A stretch of DNA of 38,545 nucleotides from Vibrio sp. D404a (lineage in GTDB: Bacteria > Pseudomonadota > Gammaproteobacteria > Enterobacterales > Vibrionaceae): the NCBI RefSeq assembly GCF_030248535.1, contig NZ_JAHGAJ010000047.1, positions 1 through 38,545 on the forward strand, in the 5' to 3' direction. The translations under genes and the position numbers were made by a program. Within the stretch, counting starts at the first letter, position 1; every line of letters begins with the position of its first letter. The notes under the pieces were generated by a model that did not search any database, was not told the origin of the DNA, and worked only from the letters and a program-made list of their open reading frames with translations. Shown in pieces: positions 16,874 to 23,610 of this stretch.

Positions 16874-17905
16874 TTAGTTGTTGCTGTGCAGCTCGCTGTT
16901 TAGTTCAACCGCTGATTTGTTAGCAAGACATTCAATTTGACCAGTCACTGAGTTGCGACGGAATAGAAGGTCAGAAACGCCAGCTAGGTCACGAGCTTTA
17001 ACGACTTCAACTTCTTGACCAGAAGAATCAAGCATGCGTACTTTAGAACCCGCTGTTACGTACAGGCCAGATTCAACAGTACAACGGTCACCTAGAGGGA
17101 AACCAAGACCCGCGTTTGCACCTAGCAGTGAGTTCTCACCGATAGAAACGACAACTGTACCGCCGCCAGACAGTGTACCCATGATAGAAGCGCCGCCGCC
17201 GATGTCAGAACCGTTACCGACAACAACACCAGCAGAGATACGGCCTTCAACCATGCTCACGCCAGTAGTACCCGCGTTGAAGTTGATGAAGCCTTCGTGC
17301 ATTACAGTTGTGCCTTCACCTACGTGTGCACCTAGACGAACGCGAGACGTGTCAGCAATACGAACACCTGCTGGTACTACGTAATCAACCATTTTCGGGA
17401 ATTTGTCTACGCAATCTACAGACAGAGCACGACCTGCTAGACGAGCTTCGATTTGACGGTCAGCTAGCTCTGGAAGATCGATAGGACCTTCGCTTGTCCA
17501 TGCGATGTTGTGCAGAAGACCGAAGATACCGTCTAGTACTGTGCCGTGTGGCTGAACTAGGCGGTTAGAGATAAGTTGTAGCTTTAGGAAGCCTTCAGCA
17601 ACAGAGGCTGGTTTCTCGTCAGTTGCAAGAACAACAAGAACAAGTGGTTGCTCAGATACTGCTGCTTTCTCTGCGAAAGATGCGTTTGCTGCATCGTCGT
17701 TTGCTGCGAATGCTTTCGCCAGTTCTGCGCTTTGTGCAGCAGAGATTTCGGTAGCTTGGTTGCCTTCAGTATAACCTGCAACTTCAGCCACAGCTGCTAC
17801 AAGAGCATCGCTTGGGTTTAGAAGTGGGTTAGGGAAGAACGCTTCAATGATTTTATTGTCGCGGTTTTTGGTTGCCGTACCAAAGGCTAGTGAAAAGTAA
17901 GCCAT
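16874..17905 (-). CDS. dapD: 2,3,4,5-tetrahydropyridine-2,6-dicarboxylate N-succinyltransferase
   Basis: Transfers succinyl from succinyl-CoA to tetrahydrodipicolinate in the lysine/meso-diaminopimelate pathway. At 343 residues this is the long DapD type (Pseudomonas/actinobacterial form) and not the roughly 274-residue E. coli type. The left-handed beta-helix is seen in the middle (about 180-290): RIADTSRVRLGAHVGEGTTV, then GFINFNAGTTG, GNGSDIGGGASIMGTLSGGG and GENSLLGANAGLGFPLGD. GGAG lies about 8 bases before the ATG. A dedicated terminator follows. Cytoplasmic, probably a trimer by family knowledge. Confidence 0.95.
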   Translation of the reverse strand: MAYFSLAFGTATKNRDNKIIEAFFPNPLLNPSDALVAAVAEVAGYTEGNQATEISAAQSAELAKAFAANDDAANASFAEKAAVSEQPLVLVVLATDEKPASVAEGFLKLQLISNRLVQPHGTVLDGIFGLLHNIAWTSEGPIDLPELADRQIEARLAGRALSVDCVDKFPKMVDYVVPAGVRIADTSRVRLGAHVGEGTTVMHEGFINFNAGTTGVSMVEGRISAGVVVGNGSDIGGGASIMGTLSGGGTVVVSIGENSLLGANAGLGFPLGDRCTVESGLYVTAGSKVRMLDSSGQEVEVVKARDLAGVSDLLFRRNSVTGQIECLANKSAVELNSELHSNN

Positions 17906-18014
17906 GTTGAATCTCCATGTGTTGAGTCTTGGTTTTGCTATCTATTTAGTGTTGTTCGCGTAGTGAGCAGCACGAATAGCAAAAGTTAATTTAATTGCGT
18001 TCATCATAAAGAGA

Positions 18015-18037
18015 GCGCCCTCGTTATGAAAGGGCGC
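18015..18037 (-). terminator. Weak hairpin after the marC-like gene
   Basis: GCGCCCT (18015-18021) and AGGGCGC (18031-18037) with a 9-base loop. On the minus strand it is followed by TCTCTTT, a poor T run. It could be an inefficient terminator for the marC-like gene. Confidence 0.35.
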
Positions 18038-18149
18038 GTGGGGAGAAAGTCTGTAAAATGATATTGCTTGTCTTTTTAGCGATAGTTTTCTGCAATGAGA
18101 TAAAGACCAATATCGAGTAATTTACCGGCAGTAGATGGGCTAATCGCGA

Positions 18150-18791
18150 TTAGATAAACAGCGCTTTATAGGCTTGTTCGATGCCTTCAATCAGCATTTG
18201 CATACCGATGACCGCTAGGATCAGCCCCATCATTCGGGTAATTACATTAAGTGCACTCGGGCCAACGGCTTTAACAAAGCGTTCGCCAAACACAAACAGA
18301 ATATAGGTGAGTGTACAGAGTAGGCCGAAGGCAACGATGGTTATGATGGTTTCATAGATGCCTTCGGTGCTGGCGAAGTTCATTGCGGTTGCTATCGTAC
18401 CTGGCCCGGCAAGGATAGGCATAGCCAGGGGGGAGACTGCGATACTCAGCGCTGCATCTTGTTGGGCGTCAGAGTGAACCTTCTCTTTAGCTTTGCTATG
18501 GGTGGAATCGCCCTGCAGCATGTGAAATCCGATCAAGAACACCAATATGCCACCTGTTATTCTGAGCGCGTACAGCGTGATACCGAACAGATCAAAGATC
18601 AGCTTGCCAGAAATCGCGAAAGTGCTGACGATGATGAAGGCGATAAACACCGAGCGAAAAGCGATGGATTTGACGGTCTCTCTGTCGTTGTCTCCAGTAA
18701 GCCCCAAGAAGATTGGCGTGTTGGCTATCGGGTTCATGATGGCGAAGAAACCCATAAAGACCGTGATGGTGTGAATGATCAGCTCTTTCAT
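18150..18791 (-). CDS. MarC-family integral membrane protein
   Basis: 213 residues with about six hydrophobic segments and the family signatures FFAIMNPIANTPIFLGLT near the N terminus, SIAVSPLAMPILAGPGTIATAM in the middle and RMMGLILAVIGMQMLIEGI at the C terminus. MarC proteins (UPF0056; YhgN and YchE in E. coli) are inner-membrane proteins of unclear function; the older link to multiple antibiotic resistance is not supported, as far as I know. AAGGGAA sits about 5 bases before the ATG. A perfect palindrome CTAATCGCGATTAG (18140-18153) overlaps the stop codon. It is separate from the GGGtGRT operon upstream, which ends in its own terminator. Confidence 0.9.
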   Translation of the reverse strand: MKELIIHTITVFMGFFAIMNPIANTPIFLGLTGDNDRETVKSIAFRSVFIAFIIVSTFAISGKLIFDLFGITLYALRITGGILVFLIGFHMLQGDSTHSKAKEKVHSDAQQDAALSIAVSPLAMPILAGPGTIATAMNFASTEGIYETIITIVAFGLLCTLTYILFVFGERFVKAVGPSALNVITRMMGLILAVIGMQMLIEGIEQAYKALFI

Positions 18792-18863
18792 ATTATTCCC
18801 TTAATAAAGATGGAGTTAACCTGTGTTACTCATCTGAGAATAGATAGTAGACCAAGTTGAGAA

Positions 18864-18893
18864 CAAAAAATAGCCAGTATAATTACTGGCTAT
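18864..18893 (-). terminator. Terminator of the GGGtGRT operon
   Basis: ATAGCCAGTA (18870-18879), TAAT loop, TACTGGCTAT (18884-18893). On the minus strand a T run follows immediately (complement of the A run at 18865-18870). The stem is 10 bp and perfect. Confidence 0.93.
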
Positions 18894-18936
18894 CTGTTTC
18901 GCGTTATTGTTAGTGTTTTTATATTAGTTGTAGAGG

Positions 18937-19917
18937 CTAAGCGGCTTGGCTCACCGCGACGGCTAGTGCCACCGTTGCTCCTACCATGGGGTTGTTACCC
19001 ATACCGATGAAGCCCATCATTGCCACATGGGCAGGTACAGAAGAGCTACCAGCAAATTGGGCGTCAGCGTGCATTCTGCCCATGGTATCTGTCATACCAT
19101 ATGAGGCAGGGCCTGCAGCAACGTTGTCAGGGTGCAAAGTTCGGCCTGTGCCACCGCCTGAAGCGACTGAGAAATAAGGTAAGCCTTGGCGAGTACGCTC
19201 TGCTTTGTAGATACCAGCAACTGGGTGTTGGAAGCGCGTTGGGTTGGTGGAGTTACCCGTAATACTGACATCTACTTGTTCACGGTGCATGATAGCAACC
19301 CCTTCACGTACGTCGTCGGCACCGTAGCATAGGATCTCTCCGCGAGGACCTTGTGAGAAGCGACGACGCTCGGTTTCAACAAGCTCTCCGGTTTGGTAGT
19401 CGAACTGAGTACGAACATAGGTAAAACCATTAATACGTGAGATAAGGTAGGCGGCATCTTTGCCTAAACCATTTAGAATCACTTTGAGTGGTTTGCTGCG
19501 AGATTTATTGACGTTGAGTGCGATTTTGATTGCCCCTTCTGCTGCAGCAAATGACTCATGACCAGCCAAAAAGGCGAAACAGCCACTCTCTTCATTAAGC
19601 AAACGCGCTGCGAGCGCACCATGGCCAATACCCACTTGACGCTGCTCTGCCACGCTGCCTGCTTTGGTGTAGGCTTGTAGCGCTTCACCGATAATGTTCG
19701 CTGCTTGTTCTGCGCTTTCTGCATGACGATACAGCGCCAATGCTGTGCCTAACGTGTAGGCTTCGGTTGCACTATCAAAAGCGATAGGTTGGGTGTCCAT
19801 CACGAGTGCTTTTGGATCTACATTGCGCTCTAAACAGTATTGGTAAGCTTGGTCGAGTGACTCTAGGTTCATTTCAGCCAAAACGCGAGTAACAGATGGG
19901 TTATTAAGTGTGTTCAT
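18937..19917 (-). CDS. GGGtGRT protein
   Basis: 326 residues, recognised by the motif SVASGGGTGRTLHPDN (GGGTGRT at 254-260) after which the family is named, plus conserved stretches VGIGHGALAARLLNEESGCFAFLAGHESFAAAEGA and GNSTNPTRFQHPVAG. No signal peptide or transmembrane helix is evident, so it is probably cytoplasmic. No biochemical function is known to me. Its constant partner is the NifU-like scaffold encoded just upstream here; GAGGA lies 9 bases before this ATG, and only 21 bases separate the two genes. Both lie behind a fluoride-type riboswitch, so a role in fluoride tolerance or in repair of a fluoride-sensitive metalloprotein is inferred. This gene looks intact. Confidence 0.88.
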   Translation of the reverse strand: MNTLNNPSVTRVLAEMNLESLDQAYQYCLERNVDPKALVMDTQPIAFDSATEAYTLGTALALYRHAESAEQAANIIGEALQAYTKAGSVAEQRQVGIGHGALAARLLNEESGCFAFLAGHESFAAAEGAIKIALNVNKSRSKPLKVILNGLGKDAAYLISRINGFTYVRTQFDYQTGELVETERRRFSQGPRGEILCYGADDVREGVAIMHREQVDVSITGNSTNPTRFQHPVAGIYKAERTRQGLPYFSVASGGGTGRTLHPDNVAAGPASYGMTDTMGRMHADAQFAGSSSVPAHVAMMGFIGMGNNPMVGATVALAVAVSQAA

Positions 19918-19938
19918 AGTCTGATTCCTCTTTGGCTA

Positions 19939-20630
19939 TTAGTGTTGACGTGGGTTGATGGTTTTTACGGCTTCATCGAAGCGACCATAAGTGCCAGTGG
20001 CAAGTTCAGCGGCTTCAGCGGCAGGCGTACCTTGATTGATGGCCTTCATCATTTTTCCAAGGTTCAGGTATTGATAACCAATGACTTCGCTGTGATCGTC
20101 GAGTGCTAGCTGTGTCACGTAGCCTTCAGCAAGCTCCATGTAACGAACCCCTTTTGCGGTTGTCGAGTAACTGGTGCCGACTTGACTGCGCTGTGTTTGA
20201 CCTAAATCTTCCAGTGCGCTCCGATTTCTAGCCCACCTTCAGAGAACGCCGACTGGGTACGTCCGTAAACAAACTGCAGGAATATTTCACGCATTGCCAC
20301 GTTAATCGCATCGCACACAAGGTCTGTATTTAACGCTTCAAGAATGGTTTTCCCAGAGAGGATTTCTGCTGCCATCGCAGCCGATTGAGTCATACCTGAA
20401 CAACCAATCGTTTCGATGAGTGCTTCTTCAATGATGCCGTTTTTGACGTTCAATGTGAGTTTGGCTGCACCTTGTTGCGGAGCGCAGGCACCAACGCCAT
20501 GACTTAAACCAGAGATAGCAATCACGTCTTTTGGACTGACCATCGCACCCTCGACAGGAATGGGTGCAGACGCATGGAGATCGCCACGTTGAATCGGGCA
20601 CATGTTTTGGATTTCAGAGGAATATTGCAT
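19939..20630 (-). pseudogene. NifU-like iron-sulfur cluster scaffold gene, split by a one-base frameshift
   Basis: The first frame (20630 to 20202) gives 142 residues with NifU/IscU-like Cys: C11 (NMCPIQ), C49 (GACAPQQGA), C77 (TIGCSGM) and C106 (DLVCDAI). It then reads EGGLEIGAHWKI and stops. The next frame continues the family sequence exactly where it fails: ALEDLGQTQRSQVGTSY, then GVRYMELAEGYV, down to GTYGRFDEAVKTINPRQH, ending at 19939. Remembered family members read GGLPIGAGLEDLG across this point, so one base is missing near 20216-20220; restored, the protein would be about 230 residues. I see no slippery heptamer to suggest programmed frameshifting, so this is a real mutation or a sequencing error. 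The Cys-bearing half is still encoded. GAGA precedes the ATG weakly. First gene of the riboswitch operon with the GGGtGRT gene. Confidence 0.85.
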
Positions 20631-20815
20631 AACGTTTTCTCACTAATAGAGTCAATTAAGACCTAGGACATTGAGAAAACAGGACGTTGGAAAGAGGTGT
20701 GGCTAATTTCACTACAGATCTTGCGTATCGTGACACCAGAGTAAAGGAGCGAGTTGAGCTCGCCAAAATGGTGGGTATTACGATACGTCCAACAGTGTTA
20801 CCTGTTTTCGATTCT
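20631..20815 (-). promoter_or_regulatory. Structured leader (putative riboswitch expression platform)
   Basis: About 185 bases between the aptamer and the scaffold ATG. Complementary segments, written on the minus strand: GAAAACAGG (20809-20801) with CCTGTTTTC (20683-20675); GTTGG with CCAAC just inside it; CGTATCGT with ACGATACG; GCGAG-CTCAA-CTCGC as the innermost hairpin. CTACAGA (20819-20813), which includes the aptamer's last bases, can pair with TCTGTAG (20718-20712). This last pairing cannot coexist with the GAAAACAGG stem. No terminator-like T run is visible, so control might be translational or rho-dependent. Confidence 0.5.
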
Positions 20816-20888
20816 GTAGGAGTCATTAGCACGGTTCGAAATGAACGGGCGGTTGAAGCAACAATGCTTAGGTGGAACCCCATCACCT
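20816..20888 (-). ncRNA. Fluoride riboswitch aptamer (crcB motif)
   Basis: Read on the minus strand: P1 is AGGTG...CACCT closing the loop ATGGGGTTC, which fits the conserved GATGGxGTTC. The 3' conserved segment GCTAATGACTCCTAC (20830-20816) is the same as I recall from Bacillus and Thermotoga fluoride riboswitches. The loop GGGGT can pair with ACTCC to form the required pseudoknot (one G-U). AGCA (20869-20866) pairs with TGCT (20831-20828) to form the second helix. Its apex is longer than in short examples and holds two small hairpins, GTTG-CTT-CAAC and GTTC-ATTTC-GAAC. Fluoride with Mg2+ stabilises this fold and turns on downstream genes in known cases. The downstream genes here are the scaffold and GGGtGRT genes. 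Confidence 0.88.
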
Positions 20889-20984
20889 GAGGGTTATAGA
20901 TTAGATCTAAATCACACTTTGGTGCAAGTGAATGTTTAGAGCGATTTTAACTATAAACTCGGCTTATTATATTTCGATAGGTAT

Positions 20985-21033
20985 AAAAAAACGCCAACTG
21001 CATACTCTATTCAGAGTTGTCATTGGCGTTTTT
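20985..21033 (-). terminator. Terminator after yebG
   Basis: AAAAACGCCAA (20987-20997) pairs with TTGGCGTTTTT (21023-21033); the 25-base loop contains a further ACTCT/AGAGT helix. The minus strand has a T run after the stem. Confidence 0.88.
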
Positions 21034-21051
21034 AGGAGAGGTATCAGCGAG

Positions 21052-21345
21052 TTATGCTGCGTCTTCTTCCGCGTCTTCAACCGCTTCAAGCTTTTTAGCT
21101 TTCTTAGGCGCTGGTTTGCGCTTAGCACCAAGTGCGTAAAGAACTTCTTCTTTGTTCTTCGCAAGGTACATCGCAAGCTCTTCTTGCTTGCCTTCGTCTT
21201 CTACTAATTCGCTTTTGCCCAGTAGTTCAAAAAGCTCATCAGCCATATCCAGCATTTTGTCGTATGCGTCAGCTTCGGCTTTAGAGGTAAAAGTCATTTT
21301 CTCTTCTCCGTTGCGTTCCACCACGTACTTGACGATAACAGCCAT
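21052..21345 (-). CDS. yebG: DNA damage-inducible protein YebG
   Basis: 97 residues starting MAVIVKYVVERNGEEKMTFT, which matches the YebG start (MAVxVKYVVxRxGEEKMxFTSKxEADAYDKMLD). It is a small SOS-induced protein of unclear function, found in gammaproteobacteria. The C-terminal part is longer and richer in Lys, Ala and Glu (KRKPAPKKAKKLEAVEDAEED) than I recall for E. coli. AGAGGA sits 7 bases before the ATG. A LexA box lies 30-45 bases upstream of the start, consistent with SOS control, and a strong terminator follows. Confidence 0.94.
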   Translation of the reverse strand: MAVIVKYVVERNGEEKMTFTSKAEADAYDKMLDMADELFELLGKSELVEDEGKQEELAMYLAKNKEEVLYALGAKRKPAPKKAKKLEAVEDAEEDAA

Positions 21346-21374
21346 GGTTAATCCTCTAAGTTTGATAAATTTTA

Positions 21375-21390
21375 CTGGCTTTTTATACAG
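21375..21390. promoter_or_regulatory. LexA (SOS) box upstream of yebG
   Basis: CTGGCTTTTTATACAG; on the gene's strand it reads CTGTATAAAAAGCCAG. It fits CTG-N10-CAG and misses only one base of the fuller CTGT-N8-ACAG consensus. Position and neighbour (yebG) support SOS regulation. Confidence 0.8.
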
Positions 21391-21432
21391 TTTTAGTGAC
21401 TAAAAGTCCAGTTGCCCACCCTGATAGAAGTG

Positions 21433-22329
21433 TCAATCTTGATGTGCCGCCCACTCTTCGCAATAACTCATAAAGGATTTGAGAAGTGGGCTCTGATATT
21501 TGTCTTTGTGTACCAACATCCAAAAGCGGCGCTTCATGTCCAGAGGTACATTGATGACCTTTACACGACCATCCTTAATTGCAGGCTCAGCCGCCAATTT
21601 TGAAAGGCAGGCTAACCCCAATCCAGCAGAGACAGAGTTGATGATCGCTTCGGTGGTGTTGAGCTCAAATGACTCATACCAATGCTCGATACGTGGCGCG
21701 ACGGTTCGAAGGAAAAACTCACGGGTACCTGATCCGGATTCTCTTAGGATCCAGTGACTGCGTTCGAGCTCTCGTAATGGCACAGAATCGACTTGGACAA
21801 GCGGGTGATTGGCATTGGCGACAATACACATCTCATCACTACTGAACTGGCTAGAGATCAGTTCGGGATGTAGAGTCTTACCTTCAATCAGAGCGATATC
21901 GAGCTCATAATCAACCAGCTTCTGGCAAATTAGAGCACTGTTATTGATAAACAAGCTCTGCTCTTGATGTTGAGTATGTTCACGAAAGCCCGAAAGAATA
22001 AACGGTGCGACTTGATTGCCGATGGTGTCGCTGGCCCCCACTTTGAGTAGGCCACTCAAAGGTTGATCGTCCCTGAATAGGGCATCAATACTGGCTGCGC
22101 GATGCAGTATCTCATCAGCAAGTGGTAACAGCTTCTGCCCCTCTTGGTTGATGATCAAGCGGTTGTTAACACGGTCGAAGAGTGAGTGGCCGAGCTGCTT
22201 CTCCATCTCTCCAAGTGCCATACTCACCGCCGCTTTCGACAAGAATAGCGCCTCTGCGGCTGCCGTCATTGTCGAGTGTTGGGTGATGGTGACAAATACT
22301 TTGAGTTGCTTTATTGATATATTAGCCAT
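21433..22329 (-). CDS. LysR-family transcriptional regulator
   Basis: 298 residues, standard LysR length. The N-terminal winged helix-turn-helix (about 1-60) includes ITQHSTMTAAAEALFLSKAAVSMALGEMEKQLGHSLFDR. A linker follows, then a periplasmic-binding-like effector domain (about 90-295; LKVGASDTIGNQVAPFILSGF, LDIALIEG, ILRESGSGTREFF). It is divergent from a TDT-family transporter gene, its likely target, and an inverted repeat suited to a LysR operator lies between them. No strong ribosome site precedes the ATG. The effector is unknown; the similar YeiE/CysB-like regulators respond to small anions such as sulfite, which would fit a TDT neighbour, but this is inference. Confidence 0.92.
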   Translation of the reverse strand: MANISIKQLKVFVTITQHSTMTAAAEALFLSKAAVSMALGEMEKQLGHSLFDRVNNRLIINQEGQKLLPLADEILHRAASIDALFRDDQPLSGLLKVGASDTIGNQVAPFILSGFREHTQHQEQSLFINNSALICQKLVDYELDIALIEGKTLHPELISSQFSSDEMCIVANANHPLVQVDSVPLRELERSHWILRESGSGTREFFLRTVAPRIEHWYESFELNTTEAIINSVSAGLGLACLSKLAAEPAIKDGRVKVINVPLDMKRRFWMLVHKDKYQSPLLKSFMSYCEEWAAHQD

Positions 22330-22385
22330 CGAAATTCTATCAGCCTGTGATTGAGTGACTTGGTGTTCAGAGTAATTGAACAGTT

Positions 22386-22407
22386 GTTATATATAATTGG
22401 ATATAAC
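22386..22407. promoter_or_regulatory. Candidate LysR operator between lysR and the TDT gene
   Basis: GTTATAT (22386-22392), an 8-base spacer, ATATAAC (22401-22407): a perfect inverted repeat containing the T-N11-A pattern of LysR sites, midway between the divergent starts. Confidence 0.5.
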
Positions 22408-22486
22408 TTAACAAGGTGCAAGCGTATTATGGCCTCAACAAGCTGATAAGTTCACAAATACGTGAATGAGACCGAGAGAGGCTGAC

Positions 22487-23482
22487 ATGATTCAACGACT
22501 AAAATACAGATTAACAGGTGCTCCAACTCCTATGGCAGGGTTAGCACTGGCGATTGCGAGCTTAGGCTGGTGTTGGGATGGCGTATTGGTATCTCAAGGT
22601 CTATTGCAGACTCCGGGCTTGGTTCAGTGGATTAGCGCGGCTATTGCTGGCGTTCTATTGGCTGTATTAGCAGTCAAGTTCCTGATTCACGGTCATTTAT
22701 TACGTGAAGATCTAGCGCACCCAGTCGTCGGCAGTGTTGTTCCGACATTCGCGATGGGCTGTATGATTGTGTCTGCGTCACTGGATCCTATTTCAGTGTT
22801 CTTAAGAGAGTTGGTTTGGTTGCTTTCTGTTGGCCTACACGTAGTGTTTCTGGTGAGCTTCCTGTATCACCGCGTTAAAGAGTTCGAAGTGCATCATATG
22901 GTGCCAAGTTGGTTCGTTCCGCCAATTGGTATTGTGGTTGCGGATGTCTCTTTCTCAGGTAACCCAACACTTGAACCTGTAGCGCATGCCACACTTGTGT
23001 TTGGTTTGATGATTTACGCTGTGATGCTACCTATGATGATCTATCGTTTGATGTTCCGTCATGAAATTCCAGATGCAGCAAAACCGACCATTGCTATTAT
23101 GGCGGCTCCAGCGAGCCTATCTTTGGCTGGCTACCTAACAGTAACAGCGGCACCTTCACCTGTGATCATTGGTATATTGTTTGGTATTGCGGTATTGATG
23201 ACCTTCATCATCTACTTAGCGTTCTTTAAGCTGCTTCGTTTACCATTTAGCCCAGGTTACGCAGCGTTTACCTTCCCAATGGTGATTGGTGCAACAGCGC
23301 TGTTTAAACTTGCGGCGTGGATGCAGAACGTGAATATCGACCTTGAGTATGTGAATCAGGTGTCCAGCCTTGCGTACCTAGAGCTTATCGTGGCAACGCT
23401 GGTGGTGGGTTATGTAGCGATGCGTTACTACATCAACTACAAACCACATCGCTTGATGAGTACTGTTCATGGCAGACTGTAA
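22487..23482 (+). CDS. TDT-family (TehA/SLAC1-like) transporter
   Basis: 331 residues with about ten hydrophobic segments. The start TGAPTPMAGLALAIASLGWCWD is typical of the tellurite-resistance/dicarboxylate transporter family, as is FSPGYAAFTFPMVIGATALF near residue 265. Family members are anion channels or exporters (TehA, plant SLAC1, sulfite exporters). Start 22487 is chosen over 22466 because AGAGG lies 6 bases before it and the protein then begins MIQRLKYRLTG. It is probably controlled by the divergent LysR regulator. The substrate cannot be read from sequence; sulfite or another small anion is plausible. Confidence 0.88.
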   Translation: MIQRLKYRLTGAPTPMAGLALAIASLGWCWDGVLVSQGLLQTPGLVQWISAAIAGVLLAVLAVKFLIHGHLLREDLAHPVVGSVVPTFAMGCMIVSASLDPISVFLRELVWLLSVGLHVVFLVSFLYHRVKEFEVHHMVPSWFVPPIGIVVADVSFSGNPTLEPVAHATLVFGLMIYAVMLPMMIYRLMFRHEIPDAAKPTIAIMAAPASLSLAGYLTVTAAPSPVIIGILFGIAVLMTFIIYLAFFKLLRLPFSPGYAAFTFPMVIGATALFKLAAWMQNVNIDLEYVNQVSSLAYLELIVATLVVGYVAMRYYINYKPHRLMSTVHGRL

Positions 23483-23610
23483 TTGCTTATTCGCTGAAAA
23501 GATAAACAGACGTTAAGTTTTCAGTATTTCATAAGCTTATATTCCTCATCCAAACTCAGCACTTATGCTAATCTGGCTGTATATTGTGGCAAGATTAGCG
23601 TGAGTGCACT

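Noticed and set aside
20202..20240. Programmed -1 frameshift in the scaffold gene
   Set aside because: The required shift is -1, but I see no slippery heptamer or downstream pseudoknot; a one-base deletion is simpler.
20656..20886. 76-codon minus-strand frame inside the riboswitch leader
   Set aside because: It begins inside the aptamer's conserved loop and runs through structured leader sequence; no ribosome site.
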